Assembly: GCA_947561395.2 (NCBI GenBank)
Contig: OX387186.1
Location: 40,071,220-40,135,219, forward strand
Direction of reading: 5' to 3'
Length of the DNA: 64,000 bases
DNA from: Buxus sempervirens
Taxonomy: Eukaryota > Streptophyta > Magnoliopsida > Buxales > Buxaceae
How positions within the stretch are numbered: the first letter of the stretch is position 1; the number at the start of each line of letters is the position of its first letter. Below, piece by piece: positions 24,400 to 35,633 of this stretch. The notes beneath the pieces were generated by a model. It searched no databases. It was not told where the DNA came from and saw only the letters and a list, made by a program, of their open reading frames with translations. Both the position numbers and the translations under genes were made by a program.

Positions 24400-25230
24400 T
24401 TTCCAACGATGAATCCGAGCAGCTTCCCTGAGGTAACGCCGAATACACACTTATTCAGGTTCAGCCTGAGTTTGCATTCCCTGAGCCTGTCAAACACCTT
24501 TCCAAGGTTCACCAAATGACTTTCCTCTTCTTTTGATTTTGCAATCATGTCATCCATGTATACTTCCATTTCCTTGTGCATCAGATCGTGGAATAACAAA
24601 GTCATGGCTCGCTGGTATGTGGCGCCTGCATTCTTCAACCCGAATGGCATCACTTTGTAGCAGTATGTGCCCCAGTGCGTGATGAAGGATGTCTTTTCCA
24701 TGTCTTCAGGCGCCATCCGTATCTGATTATACCTAGAGAATCCATCCATAAAGGAGAACATGGAATGAGTTGCAGTATTGTCAACCAATATATCAATGTG
24801 TGGCAGCGGAAAGTCATCTTTTGGGCTTGCCTTGTTCAGATCCCTGTAATCAACACACATCCTAACCCTCCCATCTTTCTTGGGGACTGGCACAATGTTT
24901 GCTAACCATTCTGGGTAATCTGTAACTTTCAAGAACCCAGCTTTTAACTGCTTAGTGACCTCTTCTTTGATCTTCAGGGCCCATTCTGGTTTCATGCGTC
25001 TGAGCTTTTGCTTCACTGGTGTGGCCTCAGACTTTATAGGTAACCGGTGCACAACTAAATCCGTGTCTAACCCAGGCATATTCTCGTATGACCATGCAAA
25101 CACATCAGTGTAGGTTTTTAGAAAATCAATTATCTGTGTTTTCTGTAATAATGTTAGCTTTTTACCAACTTGAAGAATCCTTCGTTGTGCTGCGTCACCT
25201 ATGTTGATAGGTTCAGTTTCCTCAATATTA
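24400..25230 (-). pseudogene. Reverse transcriptase region of the large element
   Basis: Contains the gypsy RT blocks in order: PVKQKLRRMKPEWALKIKEEV, LANIVPVPKKDGRVRMCVDY, RDLNKASPKDDFPLPHID, FSFMDGFSRYNQIRMAPED, GTYCYKVMPFGLKNAGATYQ and the active site EVYMDDMIAKSK. It lies between the protease/linker side and the RNase H pair, as in all gypsy elements. In Ogre-type elements RT is known to be reached by splicing out a short intron between protease and RT; whether that holds here cannot be read from this copy alone. Fossil copy. Confidence 0.9.
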
Positions 25231-25232
25231 GC

Positions 25233-26260
25233 CTAGAGACCCTTTTCATGCCTGTCTAAGGCAAATTGGATTTCAGGTGAGGTTTCCCATGATTCATCAT
25301 TATCCTCAAGTTTAAAAGAATCACTGGGGATAATTTCTGAATCATCGGGTTGTGATGAGTAAGTGTCGCTATCTGATTCCTGCTCGACACTATGGATTTC
25401 TTTTTGTTCTTTTTGACCTTTTTGTTTTTGTTTGATTTTGGCAGCCTGATTATCTATCTCGTGCTCCGAATTTTTCGGGTGTGCGTCGAGATTGATATTA
25501 AGGTTGCGATTTTGGGTTTGCTTATTTGCAGAATTATTCACAGAAGCAGAAAAATAATCAAAAGACTTCACGCATTTATTAAAAAGTGCAGCAATATCTA
25601 CAGGGGGAATTTCAGAAGTGGAAGAAACTCCCTGTGGTAGTTCGGCTTTGCGAGTGGCAAGTGGCGTCGAACTCCAGTTCTGCAATGCGTGCTTGTCCTT
25701 GGTTACAGCGGTCACCGCATTCACCTTCCCGGTTTGTATCATGCTGATGTTGTTGTCAGAGGAGATGCAGATGGGGTCATTAGCTGTGCCCTTCTTTGGT
25801 TGATTCTGACTTGAATCTTCTGATGATACACTGATCCATACCCCGCGGCGGATGACAGTCCCTGGTACCCGAATAGTGACTTCGTTGGGTGGTTCCACCT
25901 TAGGCAATGCCTTGGTTACAGATTTTTCTGATGATTCATCCCTCCTGCTGGAAAAATGTTCGTCAGGGGCCCAGTTACCATAAGTTTCATGATAAGCCAG
26001 CTCAGTAGGCAGTCCCAGTACTTGGGGCATATTCTGGAACATCTGACCCAGACCATCCCTTGTACTTGGGTGTATAATGCAGATGGGAGGTGGGGGAGAC
26101 CTTTGCCTTGGAGTGGGTTCTCCTGAACTATCTTGGCTTTCCATCATGTAGATGTACTGAGCTGGCTCTTCTTCTTCAGCCTCAGTTGGTGGTGCCTCGA
26201 ACTCATCTGATGGGTAGGCAAATGCCTCTTTCGGGATAGCTGGTTTTTCGATGTCAACAG
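25233..26260 (-). pseudogene. Linker between protease and RT of the large element
   Basis: A low-complexity, charged and Ser/Pro-rich stretch (QDSSGEPTPRQRSPPPP, KIKQKQKGQKEQKEIH, then an acidic tail before RT) without a recognised domain. In Ogre-type elements the protease-RT junction is the site of the family's known intron, so part of this stretch may be intronic or a spacer. I see no catalytic motif. Confidence 0.5.
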
Positions 26261-26264
26261 ATTG

Positions 26265-27300
26265 CTAAGAGAATAAAGCGGACAGTTCTTCCATCAACCC
26301 ACTGAGAGCTTCTGAGTTCTCTTCTGTGACTGTTTCCTGGGGCAAGGGAGGTTCGTCCCATAACCTTTGCAGATAATTAGCTTCCACTTGATCAGCTGGA
26401 TCATTGAATTCATCGCCCCATCCCTGGGGGATTATGTTCTGAACGGCCTGTGCAGCTTCCCTCTCCATATTGGTAAAGTGATGGTATAATTGGCCATGTA
26501 CACAGATGGGCCAATGTGGGTCCCTTCCTTCTGCTCGTGCCCTCTTTCGTTCAGCTTTCATGCCAAATAACCTGGCATTGTCTTCGGGTTCAGGAACAAA
26601 CCCCAATCCAAAGCCCACAGATTTGTCACATGGCTGGATTGCAGACTTGATGCCTTGCTTGTATTTGCCCAAACAATCTCCTACTCGGAGGCCCCAGTCG
26701 GCGCATTCAGCAGCACCGAACATACTCTTTCTTTTCCTTCTGCGGGACAAGTCTGATTGCAGAGGAGTAGGAATGCGGTTTACTTGCACCATTTCAATGG
26801 CTTGGAAGTTTAGGGAAGTAGGCAGCTCAAAATCAATCACAGGTACCCCTCCTTGTTCAAATTCTCTGTGATTTTCTGCATGCACCGTGATTAATTGATT
26901 TCTCGAAATAAATCGGATCATTCGATGTAAGGTGGACGGGACTGCCCCTGCTTGATGTAACCAAGGTCTTCCAATCAGCAAATTAAAGGAGGCATTGATG
27001 TCCATCAACTCAAAGGTGACGAAGAAGGCCCTCTCAGCAATTGTAACTTCCAAAGTAACTTCCCCAAGGGAATCCTTTTTGGCATTGTCAAACCCGCGGA
27101 CATTATTGGAGCTAGGTTTGATCAAATCAGCGTTTAGCTGCAGACTGTGGAAGGTCCTGACTGGGGCAGATATTCAGAGCTGACCCGTTATCTATCATGA
27201 CCCGTCTCACTATTAAGTCGGAGCACCTTACAGTGATAAACAGAGGCTCCGTGTGATTATAACCTTCAGGGGGCAAGTCTGCTGAGGAAAAAGAGATTGC
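26265..27300 (-). pseudogene. Aspartic protease and G-patch-like region
   Basis: The retropepsin core shows RRVMIDNGSALNICP (the D-[ST]-G-type active-site block as written in Tat elements), FFVTFELMDINASFNLLIGRPWLHQAGAVPSTLH-type sequence, and IRFISRNQLITVHAE. After it comes a Gly-rich stretch, GLRVGDCLGKYKQGI and FGLGFVPEPED, which resembles the G-patch-like tail that follows protease in this clade, then a basic helix (KAERKRARAEGRD). The protease would process the Gag-Pol precursor. It sits between gag and the linker. Fossil copy. Confidence 0.8.
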
Positions 27301-29512
27301 TTCTGGCGTAGCAATTATAGACATTACTGTCTCCAGCTGCTCAGGGCTGATGTCGTCAAGCACATGAGTATCACCCAGTATTTTCATAAGTACATCCTTA
27401 TGTTTGTCTGAATCTAATAAAAGATGCATAATGGATATTTGGGCTGGTGTCTTATTCAACTGCTGCACTAGATCATACTCCGAAGCGAAGGCACTATAGT
27501 GGAGTCTTTCAATCTCTTCTTCTGGGGCCTTCCCTTTCTTCTTATGGGTCTGTGGCACTTCAGCGGCCACATCCTTCCCTTTTTCTTTCCTTGTTCTTTC
27601 TTCACTAGTCTCTTCCTCTGGTGCAGGTGGAGGGTTAGGGTTTATGTATCGACTAGAACGGGTGATCCGATCGACTTCTCTTTTAGTGGAAGTGATGGTA
27701 GAATCATGGTACATGGGTAGGAATTGGTAAGGTGGAGGCACAGCGGAGTAGGTTGGGTCAAGGTGAAGTTGGTGTAAGTTGAGGGTGGGTGGTTCCAGTA
27801 GGAAGTCCACAGGCTCATTGAATGGGTTGTTCATCATGTCGAAGATGTTTAATGGGGGTGAGTTTGGGACAGGTGGAGGATAGAAGGGCTCTGGTTCGGG
27901 AAAGTTGAAATGCACCAGAGGGAACCCCATGAAAGTTTCTTCATTCTCCTCTTCATTAATGACATGTATCTGTTGATAAACTGCCCCTTCTTGGAGATGA
28001 ATCTTGACAACTTGCTCCGGTCGTCCAATTAGTAAGGACGGGTCAGCCTGTAGTTTACTGCCTTGATCACTGGTGATCTGATGTACTGTTTCGCTGCTAG
28101 AAGCCTTATTATGGTCTGGGAGAGGGTTAGTGGCAGTACCAGTAAGAGGAGTAGGTGCTGCTGGTGCTGGGGGATCTACAGAGATCTTCTTACTGTCTAT
28201 TAGATCTTGTATGTCATGCCTCAAATCCCAGCATTGATTTGTTGAATTCCCGGGAGCTCCAGAATGATACTCGCATCTCTCTGCTGCATTATAATTTCGT
28301 GAGTTGATCATTCTGGGGTTAGGAGGCTTGATTTGAAGGTACCCCTTCTTCAGCAGTGTAGACAACAATTCTGCAGGTGCATAAGGCAGCGGGGTAAACA
28401 CCCTCTTCATTCTCGCCTTTGCTTCCTCTCTGGTCCTTCTCAGAGGTTGCCCCTGACTTTCATTCCTCTGGGCAATGTGATATGGCTGTGCTGGTTGTAC
28501 ATAATTAACAGCCTGGGCTTCCTGCCTTCTGGGCTCTTGCCCCTGGCTTCTACTATTCTGTCCTGCCGCTGGCCTCCTCTGTGTCGGACCATGGCCACTT
28601 CCATCTATCTTTCCAGCCCTTACAGCATCTTCAATCCTGTCTGCCATCAGAATCAAGTCATTGAAGTTAAAAGTGCTTTGCCCTAGTAGCAGGGAAAAGA
28701 ATGACTGTCCAAGTGATGCAATGAACAAGGAGGTCATCTCCTATTCAAGTAGTGGGGGTTGGACTAGGGTCGCCAATTCTTTCCATCTCTTGGCATATTC
28801 TCGTACTGACTCTTGATTCTTCGGAGAGCCTTTGTAATTCTGCCTTGGTCTGAACTATCTGACTGTTCAATCGGTATTGCTGGATGAACTTGGCAGCTAA
28901 ATCATTCCAACTTTTGATCTTAGTCTTATCCAAACCCAAAAACCAATTGTATGCTGCTCCTGTCAGCGACCTCTGAAAGAACTGTATCATGATTTTTTCA
29001 TCTTTGGCATATTGACACATATCTCCAGAGTATGACCTTAGGTGGTTTAACGGGCACCCGGTGCCATCAAACTGATGCAAGTCAGGGCACTTGAATTTCG
29101 GTGGAAGTTGAACATCGGAGAAGAAGCAGAGGCTGTCTAAAGTAGCCTCCATGGGGACCGCACTGGGTCGTAGGCTTTTCAGCTCTTCACGCAAAGCATC
29201 TACCTCTGACTTAGTGGCTGCCATCTTTTCATCAAATTGGGCCTGCTGTGTTCTATACCAATCTTCCTCTTCTTGCCCTAGTTGGGCAGGTGCAATAGTT
29301 TGTGGAAGAGGTACTGCCTGTGGAGGCGGAGGTGGTACCAATGGTGCTGGGTACACAAGGTATGGTGGTGGAGCATCCATCTGTGGTGGAGCAATTGGTT
29401 GCTGCAGGGTCACTGGTGCAGCTGGGGGAGTCATCCTGAGTTCTCTTAATTCTGCCATTAACTCTTGAATAATAGTCCCCATACTGTCAATCCTCTGTTG
29501 TAGATCAGTCAC
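27300..29512 (-). pseudogene. Gag region of the large element
   Basis: Starts at MTDLQQRIDSMGTIIQELM, a short coiled-coil segment, followed by a Pro-rich stretch and the retrotransposon-gag fold: LPPKFKCPDLHQFDGTGCP, MIQFFQRSLTGAAYNWFLGL, WNDLAAKFIQQYRLNSQI. Further on come NFNDLILMADRIEDAVRAGK and a CX2H...C element, CEYHSGAPGNSTNQCWDLRH, which Tat-clade Gags carry in place of a classical zinc knuckle. A long Pro/Glu-rich tail leads into protease. The gag at 36565-38439 shares all these blocks. Fossil copy; the fold is easy to recognise. Confidence 0.85.
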
Positions 29513-29739
29513 TGTCTATGTCTGGCTGGACTCTGCCTGGTCCTGTTCCGACAAGGTCTGTTCCCTTGGCTACTCCATCTCAAGTCTTCTTCTGGATCTT
29601 AACAGGTAAGGGCTTCGAGAAGCAATTTTGGTACCTGGGAAGGGCAACCAGCGGATATTAGTGCAACTTATATGCATGATTATTGATGTATTCTAACTAT
29701 AAAGAAAGATCAAGGATCAATTTGTTTGAATTATTTTGA

Positions 29740-30020
29740 AAATGATAGGGACTCTTAAGCTTGATCTATTTTAGCCGAACGGCTGGGAAAGAGAACCTAG
29801 TTTAGATTGGTCTATTTTAGCCAAGCGGCTGGGAAAGAGAACCCGATTTAAACTGATCTGTTTTAGCCATATGGCTGGGAAAGAGAACCCGATTTAGGCT
29901 GGTTTGTTTTAGCCAAGCGGCTGGGAAAGAGAACCCGATTTAAACTGATCTGTTTTAGCCATAAGGCTGGGAAGAGAACCCGATTTAGGCTGGTTTGTTT
30001 TAGCCAAGCGGCTGGGAAAG
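29740..30020 (-). repeat. Hairpin repeat array of the large element, left half
   Basis: Six units of about 45 bp, each containing an AGCC-n4-GGCT palindrome (agccatatggct, agccaagcggct, agccataaggct) followed by gggaaagagaaccc. The array lies upstream of gag and continues at 46800-46945 beyond the nested element, which landed inside one unit and duplicated gaaag. Confidence 0.9.
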
Positions 30021-32342
30021 TGTAGACACCCCAAATTGCACAAACAATCATCAAAAATCATTATCTCCTTGAAAGCCAGCACAGAAATTGAAGAAAATGA
30101 ATTTTTACCTGTATCCGGCAACTCAGGCCGGATACAAGTAGTACTCTGTGTATCCGGTGATCAATACCGGATACAAGCAAGCCTTAGTGTATCCGGTATT
30201 ATATACCGGATACCTTAAGGCCCTTGTGTATCCGGTCTGATATACCGGATACACAAGTTTTGCTCAAAATTAGGGTTTTCCGAGAGCTTTTCACTTTTAC
30301 CATCATATCCCTCATTAAATGAGGGGAAATCTCGGAAATAGCCTTAGGGTTAAGGTTGGTGGGCTATAGACATTATGTTGTGTCTATCAATCTCACCAAC
30401 CCTAACCCTAGCCTTTGCCTATAAATAGGAGGCTCCTCCTTAAGCAAATGGCAATCAACTCTTGTTTTGAATTCTCGCCAAGAAGAACTCCAAGAGAAGA
30501 AGGAAACCGCTGCGGAAGTGCATCCAGAACGAAGGTAAGCCTCAAACTTTTATTTTATTTTCTGTCTTTACATTTCTAGATCTAGATCACTTCTTCTACC
30601 TTTCTGTAGAATAAGGCTTTCTTTGTGTGTGAAAACCTTTCCCTGGCTCAAAGTATCTCGAGACTCCCCCTAGCCGTAAAACGTGGAGGCGGGATCTAGG
30701 AGAAACGAGACCGGGGATTGACCCTAGTACTAGAACCTATGTAGCATAAAGCCTTTTGATTGATTGTAAACCGTTTCATATTCAAAGTACCCTTGATTAT
30801 CTTGAAGAACCGTGTTTAACAGGGAGAGAGAACAGAGGGAAACGATAATGGAACGGAACCCTAGGCTGTTCTTAGAACCTTATTTTGATGAATATGCATG
30901 CATGCTATTGATCTTGTTTGGTTTTTCACACTTGCACATACATATCACTATTTTGGCGGGATAGGCTCACATTTTGGGTTTATTGCATTTATTGTGATAA
31001 ATCTGAAATAAATGGCCTCAATCAATTCTGAAATGTCTTTGGATGATTTTTAAAGGTTTTGGATTCATCTTGCACGAATCACACACACTTTATCACAGTT
31101 TTGAGTTGGTTTTGCTCAAAAATGGCTTAACTTGACAGCACCTGTACCCTTACTTCGGACGCTCATAACTTCATCGTCCGGATGAATTTTGGAGCGATTC
31201 CAGAACCATGGGAAAGGTGAGGCTGTCTAGTTTATGTCCACCAAATGTCATTAATTTCTATTGAGTGGATTTTTGACACCTCTCTGTCGAAGTTGATTGG
31301 ACAGTTCAGGTTCAAATACAGAACTTGTCACTTCGACGGAGCGCCATGTGTTCGTTTTAAATCCGATTCGAGTGCTTTTTGTTTCTGAGCACTCCTTTAT
31401 GAGTCTATTTTCAAATCCAGCTGGTTTCATAATTGTTCGACTCCATTTGTATTATCGGTAGCCGATTTACTCAGAACTGCGCAATGGCACTTTTCTGGGT
31501 AAATCTGTGATCTTCGGGGCCTGTTCGGGAGACCACCCAAGGCACATCCGAATGAGTTTTTGTATGAGGCTAGTTTCTTTTGAAAGATGACCATACAGAC
31601 TTCAATCACACCAAATTTCGTGGGTTTTTATGTAGTGGATTTTTCTAGGTGATTTTCCAAAGTTGCCTACTTATCACTTTTAAATATCCCCAGCAGCAAC
31701 TTTCAAGGAGCATAACTCCTAGGTTTTCAACCGGAATTACTTGAAATTTTGAATGAGACTATTATTTACCATAATCTTTCAAATGGATTTGGTTTGATTT
31801 GATTTAAAATTGGATTTGAGTGATTTCAAGACAAATGGCCTTACTTTTCACCGAATTTTCCGGATTTGATTCAACTTGGCTTTGGACATTCTTTTGCTTG
31901 GATTTTTTTTTCCTTTTATGACATTTCAGAAATGATATTGACATAAGAGAAGATTCAAAATCCATTTGGATCTTCATGTGAATATATCATACACTTGTTC
32001 CTTTTTCAAGGCTTTTCATGATTTTTTAGCAAGCTTCCTATTTTCTTTTAGCATGAACAAACACTTGGCAACCACCTTGTGTGGGTGAATGGGGGTGCCT
32101 AACACCTTCCCCCGTTCATAATCTAATCCCCTTACCCATCTCTGGATTTGATTTTCAAGTAGGGTTATTTTTACCCTAGAATTTGCCTTTTAGCACCTTT
32201 TTGCTATTTTTGCTTATTTTTAATTCTTTTGGTGTCCATTCACACCCAAAATCTGAATGGTGGCGACTCTCCCAATTTTGCGTTGAGCCCGTGTGTTGAC
32301 GGAGGGATGATCATCTTCCGGTGATTTTTTCCATGTCTCACA
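30021..32342 (+). repeat. 5' LTR of the gag-only element
   Basis: 2322 bp, TGTAGACACCCC to CATGTCTCACA. Four perfect palindromes on gtatccgg/ccggatac occupy 30114-30254. The TATA box (cctataaatagg) is at 30418-30429, and the leader begins near the gcaatcaactcttg stretch. A diverged minus-strand relative is the solo LTR at 5018-6826, and another begins at 61966. Confidence 0.95.
30114..30254. repeat. Cluster of four palindromes upstream of the LTR promoter
   Basis: Four 25-bp palindromes with 9-bp arms. The first has arms GTATCCGGC and GCCGGATAC; the next three have GTATCCGGT and ACCGGATAC, so the ninth pair changed on both arms. The 7-bp loops differ each time. The cluster ends 165 bp before the TATA box. 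The same cluster is at 42004-42147 in the 3' LTR. Confidence 0.95.
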
Positions 32343-32344
32343 AC

Positions 32345-32443
32345 TGGCGACTCTGCTGTTTTTAGGATGAGCCCGTGTGTTGACGGAGGGGGAATCATCC
32401 CGGTGATTTTTCCATGTCTCCCAACTGGCGACTCTGCTGGGGA
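32345..32443 (+). promoter_or_regulatory. Primer-binding site region, present twice
   Basis: Directly after the 5' LTR stands TGGCGACTCTGCTG (32345-32358), complementary to the 3' end of plant tRNA-Arg. About 80 bp further on stands a second copy, TGGCGACTCTGCTGGGGAC (32426-32444), preceded by a near-copy of the last 50-60 bp of the LTR (gagcccgtgtgttgacggag, ccatgtctcccaac). The second copy extends further into the tRNA match. Confidence 0.8.
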
Positions 32444-32639
32444 CTTGTGGATTTAAGCCATTTTGTGTATATTCATGCTTTTTCTTCACTTTTGAATGCT
32501 TGCTATTTTGCTTATTTTATTTGTGCATATTGTTGTATCTTAAATCTGAATGGGATGTTTAAAAATTTACATGGATAAAGGCATGGGCATGTTGCTTGAT
32601 TTTTGTTTAAAGGAAAAACCCATATTGTTATATGACTTT

Positions 32640-33200
32640 GCTATATTATGTGTTAGCATTTGTTTTGGGGTTTCAATGCCATGAGCTAAAAAAATAAAAA
32701 AAATTCAATATTTGAAATCTGGAAATTTTGTGTTGGGTATTCAAGCATGTTTCCCATGAATAAAGCTTTTTTGTGCTTAATGTTTGTTTTATGCCATGCT
32801 TTGGATTTGGGGGTATAGGATGACATGATTTGAGCATGAAAACCATGAGCATGAAATCTGGAATTCAGTAGTTAATTTGGAGGTTTTCAAGCATGTTTTT
32901 ACCATCAAAACTCTCCTTATACCATGTCAATTAGTTGCTAAATTTTTAGGCATTAATTTGGGGTATGAGTGATGCACTTTTGAGCATGAAAAATCTGGAA
33001 ATTTGAGTGTATTTCGGGGGAGATTTCAAGCATGTTTTACCTAATTGAAACACTTTTGGACCATGTCAAGTAGTTGCTAAAATTTTTAGGCTTCAACTTG
33101 GGTAGAAATGGTACACTTTGAGCATGAAAATCTGGAATTTTAGGGAATGCTTTTGGGTTTCAAGCATGCTTCCATGGTTTAATTGTTGTTTGCACCAAAT
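32640..33200 (+). repeat. Diverged tandem repeat in the leader of the gag-only element
   Basis: About four units of roughly 140-150 bp sharing gagcatgaaaatctggaa, ttcaagcatgttt and accatgtcaagtagttgcta. No coding potential is evident. The remainder of 32444-34347 holds no domain; 33201-33930 is unassigned. Confidence 0.7.
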
Positions 33201-33935
33201 AACATGTTTGTATACCACTTTTTGGGCATGTAATATTTTTGTGCATATTTGGTTGCTTTGGTTCTCTTGCTTGCTTGTATTTAACTTCATTATATTGTCA
33301 TATGTGCCTTGGCTTGAAATTGAATGCATGGCTACGAAAAAGAGTGGCAAGGGGCTGGGACGTTGTGAATGTTACCTCAATTTTAAATTGCACTTGAGCA
33401 CTTTAAACTATTTGCACAGCCTACCCATTACCTATAGGAAGTTGAACCATGAATGTGTGTAGCTTGGCGCACCGAGGTCGTGACTTCGGAAAGCGAAAGT
33501 GAAAACATTCACCTTAGAATTTGAATCAATGATGTGATGACAATGGGATCTGTGATTCGATTCCGGGCATCACTAGACTTGAGTTCTAAGTTGCCAATTA
33601 AGCCAAAACCCAAAAACCATACGCTTGAAAGTGGAGAAACACGTTTTCAGCTAAAAGCACACAATTGCGTTTGGGGAATTGGGTGTAAATGTGGGAAGGC
33701 CGTTTGCATGTTTTACAGGCCAAGGTACAATGTGAATACCATATTGAATGAAGGTAATACAAGGTGGCAAGGTAAAGCCATGTTCTTTTCATGAATTTGG
33801 GGAATTTTGCAAATATGATGTCCAAGCCCAATTTGGGGCAAGTTTTGAAGGTCAAGTTAAGGTGAACATCAAGTGGGAATGAAAAAAAACCTAATCTGGT
33901 GAAAAAATGAGTCAAAAATGGCCATTTCGGCATTA

Positions 33936-34075
33936 ACCGGCAACTCAGGCCGGTTAAGAACACTTTTCTTCATATCCGGTATATAATGCCGGATACAAAG
34001 GGTTATGCGTGTATCCGGTCATTATTGCCGGATACAGTAAGACATATGCTTATCTGGCACTTAATGCCGGATACA
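33936..34075. repeat. Internal palindrome cluster of LTR type
   Basis: Four palindromes on ccggc...gccgg and tatccgg/ccggatac (ccggcaactcaggccgg, then three with atccggt/tgccggat-type arms). They resemble the clusters in the LTRs at 30114-30254 and 11711-11960 but lie inside the element, between the primer site and gag. Confidence 0.85.
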
Positions 34076-34347
34076 TGCAGAAAATGAATAAATTGGCTTT
34101 TTCAGCCCGAATTTTCAGAATAAAATGCCTAAACACTGTGGATAATCCTTAGGCACCCCAAAGAAAATATAAAATGTCCAAAAAAAATAATAAAAAAAAT
34201 GTATATTCCTTTAAGATTAAGAATAATGTGGAAGCTCAAAGAACAAGATAAGGTGTCATATTTTTGATATCAATTCAATTCAAACATGTGTCAATCAAGC
34301 TTTAGAACTTGAAAATTGAGAAAATTCAGCAAATTTCAAAAATGAAA

Positions 34348-35633
34348 CCCTTGGTTGGTCTTCTTTTTACCAATCAAATCAAAAAAAAAGTGGGACCTCT
34401 GGAAGCCCTAAAATATTCCATAAAAACCCTTGGTTGGTCTTCTTTTTACCAATCAAGTCAAAAAAAAAGTGGGACCTCTGGAAGCCCTAAAATATTCCAT
34501 AAAAACCCTTGGTTGGTCTTCTTTTTACCAATCAAGTCAAAAAAAAAGTGGGACCTCTGGAAGCCCTAAAATATTCCATGAACCCTAGGTTGGTCTTCTT
34601 TTTACCAATCAAATCAAAAAATTGTGGGGACTTCGGAAGCCCTAAAATATTCCATAAAAACCATTGGTTGGTCTTCTTTTTACCAATCAAGTCAAAAAAA
34701 AAGTGGGACCTCTGGAAGCCCTAAAATATTCCATGAACCCTTGGTTGGTATTCTTTTTACCAATCAAATCAAAAAATTATGGGACCTCTGGAAGCCCTAA
34801 AATATTCCATGAACCCTTGGTTGGTCTTCTTTTTACCAATCAAATAAAAAAAAAGTGGGACCTTTGGAAGGGCTATAATATTCCATAAAAACCCTTGGTT
34901 GGTCTTCTTTTTACCAATCAAGTCAAAAAAAAAAGTGGGACCTCTGGAAGCCCTAAAATATTCTATGAACCCTTGGTTGGTCTTTTTCGTACCAATCAAA
35001 TCAAAAAATTGTGGGACCTTTGGAAGCCCTAAAATATTCCATAAAAATCCTTGGTTGGTCTTTTTCGTACCAATCAAGTCAAAAAAAAGTGGGACCTTTG
35101 GAAGCCCTAAAATATTCCATAAAAAACCTTGGTTGGTCTTTTTCGTACCAATCAAATCAAAAAATAGTGGGACCTCTGGAAGCCCTAAAATATTCCATGA
35201 AATCTTGGTTGATTATTTTCATCAATCAAATCCAAAAAAAGTGGGACCTCTGGAAGCCCTAAAATATTCCATAAAAACCTTGGTTGGTTATTTTTATCAA
35301 TCAAATCAAAAAATTGTGGGACCTTTGGAAGCCCTAAAATATTCCATGAAAACCTTGGTTGGTTATTTTTATCAATCAAATCAAAAAATTGTGGGACATT
35401 TGGAAGCCCCAGAATATTCCAAAAACCTTTGTTTGGTCACGAGAACCATTCAAAATCAAAAAATTTATGGGACATTTGGAAGCCCCAGAATATTCCAAAA
35501 AAAAAAAAAAACCTTTGTTTGGTCACGAGAACCAATCAACTCAAAAATTTGTGGGACATTTGGAAGCCCCAGAATATTCCAAAAAAAAACCTTTTGGTTG
35601 GTCTTCTTCGTACCAATCAATTGAAACCTTTTT
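34348..35633 (+). repeat. Tandem array of 77-79 bp units with two hairpins each
   Basis: Sixteen or seventeen units. Each unit carries TTGGTTGGT...ACCAATCAA around a T-rich loop and TGGAA...TTCCA around gccctaaaata. The early units are nearly identical (period 79); later ones diverge (tttggtcacgagaaccaatc, ccccagaatattcc). Long open frames across the array result from the period and are not genes. It lies in the leader upstream of gag. Confidence 0.95.
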
